Source: Martelella sp. HB161492
Lineage (GTDB): Bacteria > Pseudomonadota > Alphaproteobacteria > Rhizobiales > Rhizobiaceae
NCBI RefSeq assembly: GCF_013184775.1
Contig: NZ_JAATVV010000002.1
Span: forward strand, 524,301 to 588,300
DNA: 64,000 nt
Direction: 5' to 3'
Position 1 is the stretch's first letter. Every line of letters begins with the position of its first letter. A program made the position numbers and the translations under genes. Under the pieces are notes generated by a model. That model saw nothing but the letters and a program-made list of their open reading frames with translations. It had not been told where the DNA came from and ran no database searches. Below, piece by piece: positions 46,201-56,220 of the stretch.

Positions 46201-47016
46201 GCGGCGATCGGCGGTCACAAGGTCTATCTCAGGACCGGCGAATATGGTGACGGCCGCCTCGGCGAAATCTTCATCGACATGCACAAGGAAGGTGCCGCCT
46301 TCCGGGCGATGATGAACAATTTCGCCATCGCGATTTCACTCGGCCTGCAATATGGCGTGCCGCTGGAAGAATATGTCGAGGCCTTCACCTTCACCAAATT
46401 CGAACCCGCCGGCATGGTGCAGGGCAATGACGCAATCAAGAACGCAACCTCGATCCTCGATTATGTGTTCCGCGAACTGGCCGTCTCCTATCTCGGCCGC
46501 AACGATCTCGCCCATGTCGACACGTCGGACTTTTCCAACACCGCGCTCGGCAAGGGCATCAGCGAAGGCAAGACCAACCTTCTGTCCACCGGCTGGACCC
46601 GCGGCCATGGCAAGGAACTGGCAACCGCCCGGTTCAAGGCATCCGATGCCAAGGGCATGGCGGGCGAAGCCGGCCGGCCGACGCCGATTGCCGCTGTCGG
46701 CTCGGCGCTGAAGAAGGTCGAGCCCTCTGAGATCGTCTCCTTCCGCCGCGATTACGAGGAGCGTGCCGAGGAACTGGCAGAAGAAATCGCCGAGGAAGCC
46801 GATTCTGAGGCCACCGAACTCTTCTCCGACAAAGCCGCCGCCGATGCCGCGACCGCCAAGGCCGAGGCCAAGAAGCTGGAACATGAACGCCGCGCCCGCG
46901 CGATCGTTCAGGGCTATACCGGCAATATGTGCTCCGAATGCCAGAACTTCACCATGGTGAGAAACGGTACCTGCGAGAAATGCGACACCTGCGGCGCGAC
47001 AAGCGGCTGCAGCTGA
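43255..47016 (+). CDS. nrdJ: vitamin B12-dependent (class II) ribonucleotide reductase
   Basis: A 1253-residue adenosylcobalamin-dependent reductase that makes dNTPs without oxygen. Features in order: [15 protein letters not shown] (about residues 155-169), the active-site region [38 protein letters not shown], and a C-terminal Cys-rich tail CSECQNF...[13 protein letters not shown] that shuttles electrons or binds metal. ATG 43255 gives the conserved start [13 protein letters not shown]; the frame is open to 43117. No nrdAB genes are in this window, and NrdR boxes lie upstream. Confidence 0.96.
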   Translation: MRIERHFTTAGQSAYAEVAFRKAKSEIRNPDGSIVFLLDNIDVPEQFSQVAADILAQKYFRKAGVPARLKKVEETSVPSFLWRSVPDEKALAKLSEDERFGSETDARQVFDRLAGAWTYWGWKGGYFSSEDDASAFRDELAYMLATQRAAPNSPQWFNTGLNWAYGIDGPGQGHFYVDPFTGKLTRSKSAYEHPQPHACFIQSVGDDLVNEGGIMDLWVREARLFKYGSGTGSNFSNVRAEGERLSGGGKSSGLMSFLKIGDRAAGAIKSGGTTRRAAKMVVVDIDHPDIEAYINWKVKEEQKVAALVTGSKIVARHLTAIMKACVNCTADNDACFDPHENPALKREIRAAKKDQVPENYIKRVIQFARQGYKDITFTTYDTDWDSEAYLTVSGQNSNNSVSITDDFFKAVEEDADWNLTARIDGRVMKTLKAADLWEQISHAAWASADPGLHFNTTMNAWHTCPAEGRITGSNPCSEYMFLDDTACNLASLNLMQFKDPKTGRIDIKAYEHAVRLWTVVLEISVMMAQFPSERIAERSYKYRTLGLGYANIGGLLMSSGIPYDSDAARALAGSLTAIMTGISYATSAEMAAELGAFAGYDDNADNMLRVIRNHRRAAHGEATGYEGLTTPPVALIHGDCPDDDLVAHATSAWDKALELGEAHGYRNAQVSVIAPTGTIGLVMDCDTTGIEPDFALVKFKKLAGGGYFKIINRAVPEALRTLGYSESQIAEIEAYAVGHGNLNQAPAINPSRLKAKGFTDEKVEAVNAALKSAFDIKFAFNQWTLGADFLKDVLQVSDADLNDMSFSLLEHMGFSRKEIEAANTHICGAMTLEGAPHLKAEHLPVFDCANPCGRLGKRYLSAESHIRMMAAAQPFISGAISKTINMPNDATVEDCKNAYMLSWKLGLKANALYRDGSKLSQPLNSALIEDEDDEEDQVEELVLAPATTQAVKVTEKIIERVVEKIVREREKLPNRRQGYTQKAAIGGHKVYLRTGEYGDGRLGEIFIDMHKEGAAFRAMMNNFAIAISLGLQYGVPLEEYVEAFTFTKFEPAGMVQGNDAIKNATSILDYVFRELAVSYLGRNDLAHVDTSDFSNTALGKGISEGKTNLLSTGWTRGHGKELATARFKASDAKGMAGEAGRPTPIAAVGSALKKVEPSEIVSFRRDYEERAEELAEEIAEEADSEATELFSDKAAADAATAKAEAKKLEHERRARAIVQGYTGNMCSECQNFTMVRNGTCEKCDTCGATSGCS

Positions 47017-47106
47017 GGGGGAAGCAGGACGGAAAACCGTTCAAAGATGCAGGAAAAGAGAAGTAGGTCTCTCTGCGCAGCCTGCTAAGCTTCTCCTTCA
47101 TTCCGC

Positions 47107-47218
47107 CCTCTCCGTCGTCATCCCCGCGCCTGTCGCGGGGATCCAACGTTCTCAGCCGCGGGTCCCGGCTCTTGCGTTTCGCTCCAGCTGGATGCCTGTG
47201 ACAAGCACAGGCATGACG
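47107..47218. repeat. palindromic intergenic repeat, copy 1
   Basis: Two adjacent stem-loops: one around ATCCCCGCG...CGCGGGGAT and one around GCCTGTGACAAGCACAGGC, bounded by CGTCAT and ATGACG. A related copy lies at 51505-51620. Such REP/RIME-like elements are common between genes of alphaproteobacteria. Confidence 0.75.
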
Positions 47219-47264
47219 CGGAGAGCATTGCGGTGGAGCAGGAAATGGCACCTTCAGTCGGGCC

Positions 47265-47597
47265 ATGCTAGATTGCGCCAAGGGCAACAAGCAGTTTTCG
47301 GGGCAATGTGTGCGTGGCGGCTATGTCTATATTCTCGCTTCCCGCAAAAACGGTACACTCTATGTCGGGGTGACCAGCGATCTCGCGCGCCGACTTCAGG
47401 AGCATCAGCTGGAAATCCACCAGAGTTTCACCAGCAGGTATGGGGTCAAGACACTCGTCTGGTTTGAGCAATTTGAGGAAATCTCGCGTGCCATCGTCCG
47501 AGAAAAGACGATCAAGAAATGGCGCCGAGCCTGGAAAATAAATCTCATCGAAGCCACAAATCCGGAATGGGCAGATATCTCACACTGGCTCCTCTAG
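47265..47597 (+). CDS. GIY-YIG nuclease family protein
   Basis: A small GIY-YIG domain protein of up to 110 residues. The motif pair reads GGYVYIL...TLYVGVT, with Arg in SDLARRLQEH and a C-terminal EKTIKKWRRAWKINLIE. ATG 47265 is used; a GTG at 47310 would start right at the domain (VRGGYVYIL) and is equally likely. The family includes UvrC- and homing-type nucleases; the role of small stand-alone members is unclear. Confidence 0.88.
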   Translation: MLDCAKGNKQFSGQCVRGGYVYILASRKNGTLYVGVTSDLARRLQEHQLEIHQSFTSRYGVKTLVWFEQFEEISRAIVREKTIKKWRRAWKINLIEATNPEWADISHWLL

Positions 47598-47614
47598 CGT
47601 CCCTTCATGCAAAA

Positions 47615-47647
47615 CCGCCCGGTCTTCCCATCAAGAAGACCGGGCGG
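47615..47647. terminator. bidirectional hairpin terminator
   Basis: A 13-bp perfect stem CCGCCCGGTCTTC/GAAGACCGGGCGG with a 7-nt loop lies between the convergent GIY-YIG gene and the small membrane gene. A-run on the left and CTTTCTT on the right allow use from both strands. Confidence 0.85.
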
Positions 47648-47673
47648 CTTTCTTCAGCGCTGCCGAGGGGGAG

Positions 47674-47898
47674 CTAGCGCCGGCGGGGGAGTGGTTTGAT
47701 GCCGGGGGTAAACAGGCGGGTCAGCATGGGAAGGGCCACCCATGCCACGAGCAACATCGCCGGCAGCAGAAACACCTTGGCGTCATCCAGCACCGGAAAA
47801 GCGGTGATCACCGTGGCCGCGAGGAGAAAACCCGCGCCTTCGATCATCAGCGCGATCACGCGTGCATAAGGGGGAACTTCCTGCATATCGTCCTCCAT
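47674..47898 (-). CDS. small membrane protein, two predicted helices
   Basis: A 74-residue protein with two hydrophobic segments (about residues 15-34 and 42-60) and a basic tail GIKPLPRRR. I recognise no family. It is the last gene before the convergent GIY-YIG gene and may be co-transcribed with nothing; rarA starts further upstream on the same strand. Confidence 0.6.
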   Translation of the reverse strand: MEDDMQEVPPYARVIALMIEGAGFLLAATVITAFPVLDDAKVFLLPAMLLVAWVALPMLTRLFTPGIKPLPRRR

Positions 47899-47954
47899 CG
47901 GGTTCGTGCATGGTTAACGCCCGATGAGACGCGTTGTTCCGCAATTTATTGAAA

Positions 47955-49265
47955 TCAGCTGTTGCGCTCGCGCCTGAGCTTGTCCCACCAGGCAAGCCGC
48001 TTGTTGATCTCGCGCTCAAATCCGCGCTCGGGCGGCTGGTAGAATTTCTGCCGGCCCATTTCCGTCGGGAAATAATTCTGGCCCGAAAACGCATCAGGCT
48101 CATCGTGATCATAACGATAGCCCTGATTATAGCCCTCTTCCTTCATCAGCCTGGTCGGGGCATTGAGGATATGTTTCGGCGGCATCAGCGAGCCATGCCG
48201 CTTTGCGGCGGCAAGGGCGGCATGCCAGGCGACCTCGACGGAATTGGATTTGGGCGCGGTCGCCAGATAGATACAGGCCTCAGCCAGCGCCAGCTCGCCC
48301 TCGGGAGAACCGAGAAAATCATAGGCATCCTTGGCGGCGGTGGCGATCAGCACGGCCTGCGGATCGGCAAGGCCGATATCCTCGGTTGCCATGCGCACCA
48401 GCCGGCGGCCGATATAAAGCGGGTCCTCCCCCGCATCGATCATCCGCGCGAGATAGTAAAGCGCGGCATCGGGATCGGAACCGCGTACGGATTTGTGCAG
48501 CGCCGAGATCAGATTGTAATGCCCGTCCTGCCCCTTGTCATAGATCGGCGCGCGGCGCTGGACAACGCCGGCGAGCCCCTTCGGGTCAAGCACCTCGCCC
48601 TCCCGGGCGGCGCGCCAGATCTCCTCCGACAGGGTCAGGATCGCCCGCCCGTCACCATCGGCCATGCCGATCAGCGTTTCGCGGGCATCCTCGTCAAGCG
48701 GCAGCGCCCTGCCCTCAGCGGCTTCGGCACGGGTCAGAAGTTCCGAAAGACTGTCATGATCATGGGCGCGGAAGGTCAGAACCCGGGCGCGCGACAAAAG
48801 CGCGGCATTGAGCTCGAAGGATGGGTTTTCCGTGGTCGCGCCCACCAGCACAATGGTGCCATCTTCCATCACAGGCAGGAAACTGTCCTGCTGCGCCCGG
48901 TTGAAGCGATGGATCTCGTCGACGAAAAGCAGTGTCTGGCGCCCGTTCATCCGCCGGGCGCGGGCAGCCTCGAACACCTTCTTCAGGTCGGCCACGCCGG
49001 AAAAGATCGCCGAAATCTGCTCGAAGGCGAGATCGGCCTCGCCCGACAGAAGCCGGGCGACCGTTGTCTTGCCCGTCCCCGGCGGCCCCCAGAAGATCAT
49101 CGAGCCAAGCGAGCCGGACGCGATCATCCGGGTCAGCGCACCGTCAGGACCGGTCAGATGATCCTGACCGGTGACCTCATTCAGGTGCTGCGGGCGCAGA
49201 CGATCGGCCAGCGGCCGGCGCTTCTCAAGTTCTTCGGGTATCTTGGGGGCGAACAGATCACTCAT
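47955..49265 (-). CDS. rarA: replication-associated recombination protein A (MgsA/RarA)
   Basis: A 436-residue AAA+ ATPase. Walker A GPPGTGKT is at about 60-67 (IFWGPPGTGKTTVARLL) and Walker B is LLFVDEIHRFNRAQQD. The C-terminal region YLARMIDAGEDPLYIGRRLVR and WHAALAAAKR is the RarA-type tetramerisation domain. It acts at stalled replication forks with SSB and RecA. Its start overlaps the protease gene stop by 4 nt. Confidence 0.95.
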   Translation of the reverse strand: MSDLFAPKIPEELEKRRPLADRLRPQHLNEVTGQDHLTGPDGALTRMIASGSLGSMIFWGPPGTGKTTVARLLSGEADLAFEQISAIFSGVADLKKVFEAARARRMNGRQTLLFVDEIHRFNRAQQDSFLPVMEDGTIVLVGATTENPSFELNAALLSRARVLTFRAHDHDSLSELLTRAEAAEGRALPLDEDARETLIGMADGDGRAILTLSEEIWRAAREGEVLDPKGLAGVVQRRAPIYDKGQDGHYNLISALHKSVRGSDPDAALYYLARMIDAGEDPLYIGRRLVRMATEDIGLADPQAVLIATAAKDAYDFLGSPEGELALAEACIYLATAPKSNSVEVAWHAALAAAKRHGSLMPPKHILNAPTRLMKEEGYNQGYRYDHDEPDAFSGQNYFPTEMGRQKFYQPPERGFEREINKRLAWWDKLRRERNS

Positions 49266-50671
49266 CGAAACATTTGCGTTATCATCCTACCGCCACGGTT
49301 CACCGTCAGCTTCCAGTAGCGGGGCTTGTCGGCTGCTGCCTTTTCCAGCGCCTTGGTCGTCTTGATATCGGTATCGTTGACGGAAACGATAATGTCTCCC
49401 TTGGCAAAGCCAAGCTGGTTCGCGGTCGATCCGTCAGCAATATCGGCCACAACGACACCAGCAGAGTCTTGCGGCAGACGCAACTCCTCCGATACGCGCG
49501 GCGACACATTTTCCACTGTCAGTCCGGCAAACGGGCTGTCGCCATCAATGGTCCGGCTGTCTCTGGCCGGTGTCTCAGGGGCGACGGCCAGCGGCAGCGC
49601 CACATGTTCGACCTTGCCGTCCCGCTCGACACTGAGATCAGCCGTCTTGCCAAGCCCGAGCACGGTGAGGCGATAGAGCAGCGCATCGGGATGCTGCACC
49701 GGCACATCGTCCACAGCGATGACGACCGAGCCGGATTTGAGACCGGCCTTGTCCGCCGGGCCGTCCGGCACGACGCTTGAGACAATGGCGCCGCGCGGCG
49801 TAGTCAGGCCAACAGCCTCGGCGATATCGGAGGAAACCGGGCCGAAGCTTGCACCGACATAGGGGCGCTCAAAGCTTTTCTCGCCGCTTTCCGCCGCCGC
49901 CAGAAATACCTTGACCATATTGGCAGGGATGGCAAAGCCGATACCATTCGATCCGCCGCCCTTGGAGAAGATCGCCGTATTGATGCCGATCAGCTGCCCC
50001 TTCATGTTCAACAGCGCGCCACCGGAATTGCCCGGATTGATCGCCGCATCGGTCTGCAGGAAGAAGCCGAATTCGCCATCATTGACGGAATTGCGCGCAA
50101 GACCGGAAATGATGCCGCTGGTCACCGTCTGACCGACGGCGAAGGGATCGCCAATGGCAAGCGCGATATCGCCAACCTCGACATCATCGGAATTGCCGAT
50201 ATCGATCGTCGGCAGCGCTTCCTTGACGTCAATCTTCAGCACGGCGAGATCGTAGCGATCATCCTTCAGCAAAACCGTGCAGGGGAACTCACGCCCGTCC
50301 GACAGCGCCACCTTGATCTGATCAGCACCGGCAATCACATGGTTGTTGGTGATGATCGTTCCATCAGAGCCGACAATCACGCCGGATCCAAGCGACGTCT
50401 GCTTCTCGCTGCGCCCCGGCATCTGCTGGCCAAAGAACTGGCCGAAAAAAGGATCGGAGAACAGCGGCGACATGCGCTTCTCGACCATACGCTCAGCATA
50501 GACATTGACGACAGCCGGTGCGGTCTGCTTGACCAGCGGTGCGTAGGACAGCATCACCTGCCCCTGCCCGGACGGCACGGCGCGGGCATCATCGGCAAAG
50601 GCTGGCTGCAGCGTTAAAACGAGGCCGGATATCATAGCGGCGGCGGAAAGGCGGATGAAAGGTGCGGTCAT
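49262..50671 (-). CDS. Do-like periplasmic serine protease (DegP/DegQ family)
   Basis: A 469-residue trypsin-like protease with a signal peptide (cleavage likely at AFA-DD, about residue 26). The triad is His 111 (TNNHVIAG), Asp 141 (DLAVLK) and Ser 216 (PGNSGGAL). Two PDZ domains follow (about 270-360 and 385-465). Members degrade or refold damaged periplasmic proteins. Translational coupling with rarA is unusual in function but common in rhizobia. Confidence 0.94.
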   Translation of the reverse strand: MTAPFIRLSAAAMISGLVLTLQPAFADDARAVPSGQGQVMLSYAPLVKQTAPAVVNVYAERMVEKRMSPLFSDPFFGQFFGQQMPGRSEKQTSLGSGVIVGSDGTIITNNHVIAGADQIKVALSDGREFPCTVLLKDDRYDLAVLKIDVKEALPTIDIGNSDDVEVGDIALAIGDPFAVGQTVTSGIISGLARNSVNDGEFGFFLQTDAAINPGNSGGALLNMKGQLIGINTAIFSKGGGSNGIGFAIPANMVKVFLAAAESGEKSFERPYVGASFGPVSSDIAEAVGLTTPRGAIVSSVVPDGPADKAGLKSGSVVIAVDDVPVQHPDALLYRLTVLGLGKTADLSVERDGKVEHVALPLAVAPETPARDSRTIDGDSPFAGLTVENVSPRVSEELRLPQDSAGVVVADIADGSTANQLGFAKGDIIVSVNDTDIKTTKALEKAAADKPRYWKLTVNRGGRMITQMFR

Positions 50672-50998
50672 CAGTTCCCTGTCTCTTCAACGGATTCGAA
50701 TTAACCCCTCGCCCAAGATCTAGGTAGAGAAATGGGCGGAACAATGTTTCACAAGTTAAAGCAGCGAAACAACGCGTTAAACGTGGTCGTTCAGATATTA
50801 AACTATCGCAATATTCAACTTTATATTGCAAGCCCATCTTGATACTCGCAAGTTAAAGCTTCCGGCACGCGGCCGGAGCGGAGACCATCGCTCATCACGC
50901 CGGCTTCACGGCGGGACGACGGTGGCAAATACCCGAAAATGGTCACAAACTCTTCAGTCATTTCATATATCGGTGATTGAAAAGAGAAGGAGTCCACA
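50672..50998. other. intergenic region between the protease and the LprI-like gene
   Basis: 327 bp between divergent genes. The part 50700-50830 is AT-rich (AAGTTAAAGCAGCG, GCGTTAAACG) and should hold the protease promoter. Short ORFs on either strand have no conserved look. No clear operator. Confidence 0.4.
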
Positions 50999-51397
50999 AT
51001 GCAACCATTCCATGATCGCAACCGCCTCGCCCGGACCACAGCTGGCATCGCATTTTCAGCAGCGACCCTGCTTGCAAGCTTCGCTCCGCTCACGCTTTCG
51101 GCCACGCCCGCTGCTGCAGCAAGCTTCGATTGCCATGCCAGCGGCCTCAGCGCCAACGAAAAGACCATCTGCGACAATCTTCAGCTCAATGATGATGATG
51201 TGAAGATGGCAACCATGTACACCATGCTGAAAGGCCTTTTTGCAATGGGCGTTTCGGGTGACATGGCAGATGAACAAAAGGCCTGGCTCGCCAAGCGTGA
51301 AGCCTGCGGGACCGATGTCTCCTGCATCTCTGATGCCTATCAGGAGCGTATCGACGCCCTGCAGAAACTCTATGACGGCATCGACAAGCCGATCTGA
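50999..51397 (+). CDS. LprI-like secreted Cys-rich protein
   Basis: A 132-residue protein with a signal peptide (about 1-41, ending TPAAAAS). The mature part has the DUF1311/LprI pattern: FDCHASGLSANEKTICDNLQL, AWLAKREACGTDVSCISDAYQERIDALQKL, with four to five Cys that likely pair as disulfides. LprI relatives inhibit lysozyme in other bacteria; the activity here is unproven. The start ATG follows AGAGAAGGAG. Confidence 0.8.
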   Translation: MQPFHDRNRLARTTAGIAFSAATLLASFAPLTLSATPAAAASFDCHASGLSANEKTICDNLQLNDDDVKMATMYTMLKGLFAMGVSGDMADEQKAWLAKREACGTDVSCISDAYQERIDALQKLYDGIDKPI

Positions 51398-51425
51398 GCG
51401 GCCGCATTCCTCCTATCAGAAAGGT

Positions 51426-51444
51426 CGCGGGAGATGATCCCGCG
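51426..51444. repeat. short hairpin, left arm of a nested inverted structure
   Basis: CGCGGG-AGATGAT-CCCGCG lies 29 bp after the LprI-like stop. The same sequence recurs inverted at 51657-51677, so the repeat element between them is flanked by two inverted copies. Confidence 0.6.
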
Positions 51445-51497
51445 CTCAGACTGCCGCCAAAGCCATTCATATTGCATGTTTGAGGTGGAATAGCCTC

Positions 51498-51620
51498 ACC
51501 CTCCGTCGTCATCCCCGTGCTTGTCACGGGGATCCAGATACATAAGGCATTGAATAGACAGAGCCTTTCGCCGCGCAGAAGCGCACCGGCTGTATACCTG
51601 TGACAAGCACAGGCATGACG
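51498..51620. repeat. palindromic intergenic repeat, copy 2
   Basis: The same two stem-loops as copy 1 (ATCCCCGTG...CACGGGGAT and CCTGTGACAAGCACAGG), again bounded by CGTCAT and ATGACG. The central 50 bp differ from copy 1. Outer CCTCACCC and GGGTGAGG at 51495-51502 and 51631-51638 add a further inverted pair. Confidence 0.75.
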
Positions 51621-51654
51621 TCAGTGAAGGGGGTGAGGTTTGTCAACAAACTGA

Positions 51655-51683
51655 GGGCGCGGGATCATCTCCCGCGCCCTTTT
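51655..51683. terminator. hairpin terminator between the LprI-like gene and ilvD
   Basis: A 9-bp stem GGGCGCGGG/CCCGCGCCC with a 7-nt loop. It is followed by TTTT on the plus strand and by TCAGTTTGTT on the minus strand, so it may serve both convergent genes. Confidence 0.75.
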
Positions 51684-51703
51684 CAGATGAATGTCCGGAC
51701 GGC

Positions 51704-53545
51704 TTATTCTTCGTCCGGCAGGATCCGCACAGCGCCCTTGTCGGCGCTGGAGGCGAAGGCGGCATAGGCCTTCAGCGCGCGGGTGACCTGACGGCGGCGC
51801 GGAGACGACGGCGCCCAGCCTTTTTCCTCCTGAGCCTTGCGGCGCGCTTCCAGTTCAGACGGAGAGATCCGCAGCGAAATGGTACGGCCGGGAATGTCGA
51901 TATCGATCATATCACCGTTCTCGACCAGTCCGATGGCGCCACCCTTGGCGGCTTCCGGCGAAACATGGCCGATGGAAAGCCCCGATGTGCCACCGGAGAA
52001 ACGTCCATCGGTGATCAGCGCGCAGGCCTTTCCGAGCCCCTTCGACTTCAGATAGCTGGTCGGGTAAAGCATCTCCTGCATGCCGGGACCGCCCTTCGGG
52101 CCTTCATAGCGAATGACAACGACGTCGCCCGCCTTGACCTCATTGGACAGGATGCCCTTCACCGCCGCGTCCTGGCTCTCGAACACGACTGCCGGGCCGG
52201 AGAATTTGAGGATGCTCTCATCGACGCCTGCCGTCTTCACGATGCAGCCATCAAGCGCGATATTGCCCCTCAAGACGGCCAGACCGCCATCCTTGGAGAA
52301 AGGATGTTCGGCAGAGCGGATAACACCGGACACACGGTCGGTATCGAGCTCGGCCCAGCGGCGCTCCTGCGAGAAAGCAGTCTGCGACGGCACGCCTCCG
52401 GGTGCGGCCATGAAGAAATTGCGCACCGTCTCTGAATTGGTGCGAACGATATCCCACTGGTCAATCGCATCGCCCAGCGTTGCGGCATGAACGGTCGGGC
52501 TTTCGCGACGGATCAGACCCGCGCGGTCAAGCTCGCCGAGAATGGCCATGATGCCGCCAGCCCGGTGAACATCTTCCATATGCACATCATTCTTGGCCGG
52601 CGCCACCTTGCACAGGCACGGCACCTTGCGCGACAGCCGGTCAATATCTTCCATGGTGAAGTCGAGCTCGGCCTCATAGGCGGCCGCCAGAATATGCAGC
52701 ACCGTATTGGTGGAACCGCCCATGGCGATATCAAGCGACATGGCGTTCTCAAAGGCAGCCTTGCTGGCGATCGTGCGCGGCAGTGCTGTCTCGTCATCCT
52801 GTTCGTAATAGCGGCGGGCAAGATCGACGATCTGATGTCCGGCCTCGACAAACAGGCGGCGACGATCGGCGTGGGTGGCGAGCGTCGAGCCATTACCCGG
52901 CAGCGACAGGCCGAGCCCCTCCGTCAGACAGTTCATCGAATTGGCGGTAAACATGCCCGAGCAGGAACCACAGGTGGGGCAGGCTGAGCGCTCGATGCTT
53001 GCCACCTCGGCATCAGTGTACTTGTCATCGGCGGCGGCGACCATGGCATCAACCAGATCAAGCGCCTGCTCCTTGCCGTTCAGCACCACCTTGCCGGCTT
53101 CCATCGGACCGCCGGAGACGAAGATAGCCGGAATATTGAGGCGAAGCGCCGCCATCAGCATGCCGGGGGTGATCTTGTCGCAGTTGGAAATGCAGACCAT
53201 GGCATCGGCACAATGGGCATTGACCATATATTCAACGCTGTCAGCAATGACCTCGCGCGAGGGCAGCGAATAGAGCATGCCGTCATGGCCCATGGCGATG
53301 CCGTCATCAACAGCGATGGTGTTGAACTCCTTGGCAACACCGCCGGCGGCTTCAATTTCCCGTGCGACCAGCTGGCCGAGATCCTTCAGATGCACATGGC
53401 CCGGCACGAACTGGGTGAAGGAATTGACCACGGCAATGATGGGCTTGCCGAAATCGCCTTCTTTCATGCCGGTTGCACGCCACAATCCGCGCGCGCCGGC
53501 CATGTTGCGTCCATGGGTGGTCGTTCTGGAACGATAGGCTGGCAT
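51704..53545 (-). CDS. ilvD: dihydroxy-acid dehydratase
   Basis: A 613-residue enzyme of valine, leucine and isoleucine synthesis that dehydrates 2,3-dihydroxy acids using an iron-sulfur cluster. Cluster Cys candidates are Cys 122 ([10 protein letters not shown]) and Cys 195 ([11 protein letters not shown]); Asp 81 ([12 protein letters not shown]) is a Mg2+ ligand. ATG 53545, with AGGAAA upstream, gives the standard [19 protein letters not shown] start; the frame is open to 53659. Full length. Confidence 0.97.
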   Translation of the reverse strand: MPAYRSRTTTHGRNMAGARGLWRATGMKEGDFGKPIIAVVNSFTQFVPGHVHLKDLGQLVAREIEAAGGVAKEFNTIAVDDGIAMGHDGMLYSLPSREVIADSVEYMVNAHCADAMVCISNCDKITPGMLMAALRLNIPAIFVSGGPMEAGKVVLNGKEQALDLVDAMVAAADDKYTDAEVASIERSACPTCGSCSGMFTANSMNCLTEGLGLSLPGNGSTLATHADRRRLFVEAGHQIVDLARRYYEQDDETALPRTIASKAAFENAMSLDIAMGGSTNTVLHILAAAYEAELDFTMEDIDRLSRKVPCLCKVAPAKNDVHMEDVHRAGGIMAILGELDRAGLIRRESPTVHAATLGDAIDQWDIVRTNSETVRNFFMAAPGGVPSQTAFSQERRWAELDTDRVSGVIRSAEHPFSKDGGLAVLRGNIALDGCIVKTAGVDESILKFSGPAVVFESQDAAVKGILSNEVKAGDVVVIRYEGPKGGPGMQEMLYPTSYLKSKGLGKACALITDGRFSGGTSGLSIGHVSPEAAKGGAIGLVENGDMIDIDIPGRTISLRISPSELEARRKAQEEKGWAPSSPRRRQVTRALKAYAAFASSADKGAVRILPDEE

Positions 53546-53885
53546 TGGTGTTTCCTTTCTTGCCGGCAGACCCGCTCGGTCTGCCCGATGCATTCCGTTG
53601 GCCACAGGGCCAAAACGCCTTTTGCGACAGGTGGTAACGCAAATCACGGAACCTGTCACTATCGCTTGGCGGCAAAACGGTACTCTCCGGTACGCCCCTT
53701 GCCGGGACCGCCCCTGACCCTTCTCACGCCAGAAACACGAAATCGTGGTTCAAACGTTTCTTGTCGAAACGCAATCTATCGGCAATCCTCCTGCGTAAAG
53801 GAGTGTATCCCGACGGGCGGAAAAATTCCATGGGATGCCACCATGACCGACGGCATGGAAACAGAGAGCAAAGGGAGGCCCTTTC

Positions 53886-54863
53886 ATGAGCGCCTACAAA
53901 CCACCGCATATTCCTGCATCCGAGATCACGCCGGAAACGACCTGGCTCAAGCGCCGCACATTGATGGCAGGGCTTGCCGCCGGCGCGACCTTTGCCGCCT
54001 TGCCGAAAGCTGAGGCGGCGGCGCCGGGCCTGAGCGAGGGCATGGAACTGAAAACAGTCCCCGGCCCCATCCCGGCGCCGTCCGACAAGGAAACCAGCTT
54101 CGAGGATGTGACGCACTACAATAATTTTTATGAATTTGGCACGGGCAAGAGCGACCCGTTCAAATATTCCGAGGACTTCAAGCCCTACCCTTGGACCTTT
54201 GAGATCGGCGGACTGGTCAACAAGCCGCAGACCGTCGACATCGACACCCTGCTGACAAAATTCCCGCTGGAGGACCGGATCTACCGGATGCGCTGCGTAG
54301 AGGCCTGGTCCATGGTCATCCCCTGGGTCGGCATCCCGCTGTCATCGATCATCGATCTCGCCGATCCGCAGGGCTCGGCCAAATATGTGGCCTTTGAAGG
54401 TGTGGTGCGGCCCAAGGAAATGCCAGGCCAGCGCGGTTTTGCCCAGCCGATGCCATGGCCCTATCTTGAAGGTCTGCGCATCGATGAAGCCCGTCACCCG
54501 CTGACGATCATCGCCGTGGGCCTTTACGGCAAGACACTGCTGAACCAGTCTGGCGCGCCGATGCGCCTTGTCGTGCCGTGGAAATATGGTTTCAAGGGCA
54601 TCAAATCGATCACCAAGATCACCCTGACCGAAGAACAGCCGCAAAACAGCTGGAACCTGTTGGCCCCGCATGAATATGGTTTCTACGCCAATGTGAACCC
54701 GGATGTGCCGCACCCGCGCTGGAGCCAGGCGACCGAACAGCGCATCGGCGAAGGCGGCGGATTGTTCGGCGGCGCCAAACGCATTCCGACAGAAATGTTC
54801 AACGGCTACGGCGATGAGGTTGCAAGCCTTTATGCCGGCATGGACCTGAAGGCAAACTATTGA
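53886..54863 (+). CDS. msrP: protein-methionine-sulfoxide reductase catalytic subunit MsrP
   Basis: A 325-residue molybdoenzyme. The twin-arginine signal [19 protein letters not shown] (about residues 21-39) sends it folded to the periplasm. The molybdenum ligand is Cys 137 ([11 protein letters not shown]); [12 protein letters not shown] and [21 protein letters not shown]-like segments are conserved in the YedY family. It repairs oxidised Met in periplasmic proteins. GGGAGG precedes the start. It overlaps or abuts msrQ. Confidence 0.95.
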   Translation: MSAYKPPHIPASEITPETTWLKRRTLMAGLAAGATFAALPKAEAAAPGLSEGMELKTVPGPIPAPSDKETSFEDVTHYNNFYEFGTGKSDPFKYSEDFKPYPWTFEIGGLVNKPQTVDIDTLLTKFPLEDRIYRMRCVEAWSMVIPWVGIPLSSIIDLADPQGSAKYVAFEGVVRPKEMPGQRGFAQPMPWPYLEGLRIDEARHPLTIIAVGLYGKTLLNQSGAPMRLVVPWKYGFKGIKSITKITLTEEQPQNSWNLLAPHEYGFYANVNPDVPHPRWSQATEQRIGEGGGLFGGAKRIPTEMFNGYGDEVASLYAGMDLKANY

Positions 54864-54874
54864 CCGATGCAACG

Positions 54875-55543
54875 ATGAAAACGGTGACGCCCCCTTCCCG
54901 CAGCCGCACCGGCCGCTGGCGCTCGGCCTCGGTCTGGGCGCTCTATGCGCTCGGCCTGACGCCAGCCGCCATCTATTTCTGGCTTGGCGCCACCAACCAG
55001 CTCGGCGTCTACCCGATCAAGACCTTCGAGCACTTGCTTGGCATATGGGCGCTGCGGTTCATCCTGGCGACCCTCGCGGTCACCCCGCTCCGCGATCTCG
55101 CCAATATCAACCTGCTGCGCTACCGCCGGGCGCTCGGTCTGCTGGGCTTCTACTACGTGCTGATGCACTTCCTCGTCTATCTCGTGCTCGACCAGCAAAT
55201 GGACGTGCACACCGTGATCGATGACGTGATCAAGCGCCCCTTCATCACCTTCGGCATGATCGCCCTGGCGCTGCTGGTGCCGCTGGCACTGACCTCCAAC
55301 AACTGGTCGATCCGGAAGCTTGGCCGGAAATGGACCTGGCTGCATCGGCTCTCCTATCTTATCCTCGCGCTTGGAACCTTGCATTTTGCCATGGCGCGCA
55401 AGGTCATCGGCCCGGAGATCATGCTCTATATCGCCCTTGCCGTCCTGCTCCTCGGCTACCGTGTCATCCGCCCCTGGCTGATGGAGCGCCGGCGGCAGCA
55501 AAAGCGCGCCAGCCGTAACCAGCAAAAAGGCCGGGGCGTTTAG
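54875..55543 (+). CDS. msrQ: MsrQ haem-binding membrane subunit
   Basis: A 222-residue inner-membrane protein with about six helices. Conserved His residues in FEHLLGIWALRFI, YVLMHFLVYL and WLHRLSYLIL/LHFAMA ligate the haems that pass electrons to MsrP. I use ATG 54875; a TTG at 54860 overlapping the msrP stop (TTGA) is possible and would add five residues. Confidence 0.93.
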   Translation: MKTVTPPSRSRTGRWRSASVWALYALGLTPAAIYFWLGATNQLGVYPIKTFEHLLGIWALRFILATLAVTPLRDLANINLLRYRRALGLLGFYYVLMHFLVYLVLDQQMDVHTVIDDVIKRPFITFGMIALALLVPLALTSNNWSIRKLGRKWTWLHRLSYLILALGTLHFAMARKVIGPEIMLYIALAVLLLGYRVIRPWLMERRRQQKRASRNQQKGRGV

Positions 55544-55583
55544 CGCCTCGGCCTGTTTGGCACGGAAATCTTTGGGCTTGTGA

Positions 55584-56156
55584 TCAGAAGACCTTCTTCA
55601 GCAGGCGATCCACCGAGCAGTAACCGCCACCAAATGCGGCATAAAGGAAGGTACCACCGGTCCAGAACCACGAGGCCAGTTCGGCCTTGTCCTGCACCTG
55701 GGTCAGGAAATTCGCGCCGCCATCGGCCAGACGGTACTGGGCTGCAGCCGTGAACAGCTCCGCATTGGTCTTCAGCGCTTCAATACCCGCCGGCGTCAGA
55801 AAGGCGGCCCCATAGGGATGGGTGTAGTGGAAATAAAGCGTGATCGCCAGCATGATGCCATTGGCGAGCGCTGCAGCCCGCGTGAACAGACCCAGCATGA
55901 TCAGAATGCCACCGAAGAACTGCAAGGCAGCCAGCAGAGGCGACCAGAATACACCGGGGTAGAAGTGCAGACTTTCAACAAATCCCACCTGCGCGAAAGG
56001 ATGGGTAATCTTGGGCCAGCCTTCGAGAGCAAGAAAGCCGCCAATGGCAATACGGAAGATCACCCATGCCATGGGCTGAGCGATGCGATCATAAAAGCCG
56101 CCCAGGAAGGGCAGATACAGTCTTTGTGGATCGTTCTTAAAGACGTCGTCGGTCAT
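55584..56156 (-). CDS. DoxX family membrane protein
   Basis: A 190-residue protein with four hydrophobic helices. DoxX features are FRIAIGGFLALEGWPKI, FFGGILIMLGLFTRAAALANGIML and HPYGAAFLTPAGIE. Family members are linked to thiol and redox stress membrane complexes or quinone-related functions. A near-perfect FNR/FixK box lies about 70 bp upstream, which suggests oxygen control. Confidence 0.88.
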   Translation of the reverse strand: MTDDVFKNDPQRLYLPFLGGFYDRIAQPMAWVIFRIAIGGFLALEGWPKITHPFAQVGFVESLHFYPGVFWSPLLAALQFFGGILIMLGLFTRAAALANGIMLAITLYFHYTHPYGAAFLTPAGIEALKTNAELFTAAAQYRLADGGANFLTQVQDKAELASWFWTGGTFLYAAFGGGYCSVDRLLKKVF

Positions 56157-56220
56157 TGTTTTTCTCCGGAACCAAAAGGAATTCGATGGCCCGAAGTTAC
56201 GCTGCTATCCACAATCACAT

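Noticed and set aside
43210-46284. Two long minus-strand frames (43210-44790 and 44947-46284) within nrdJ
   Set aside because: Both are antisense to a strongly conserved enzyme, have no ribosome site and show repetitive shadow-type composition.
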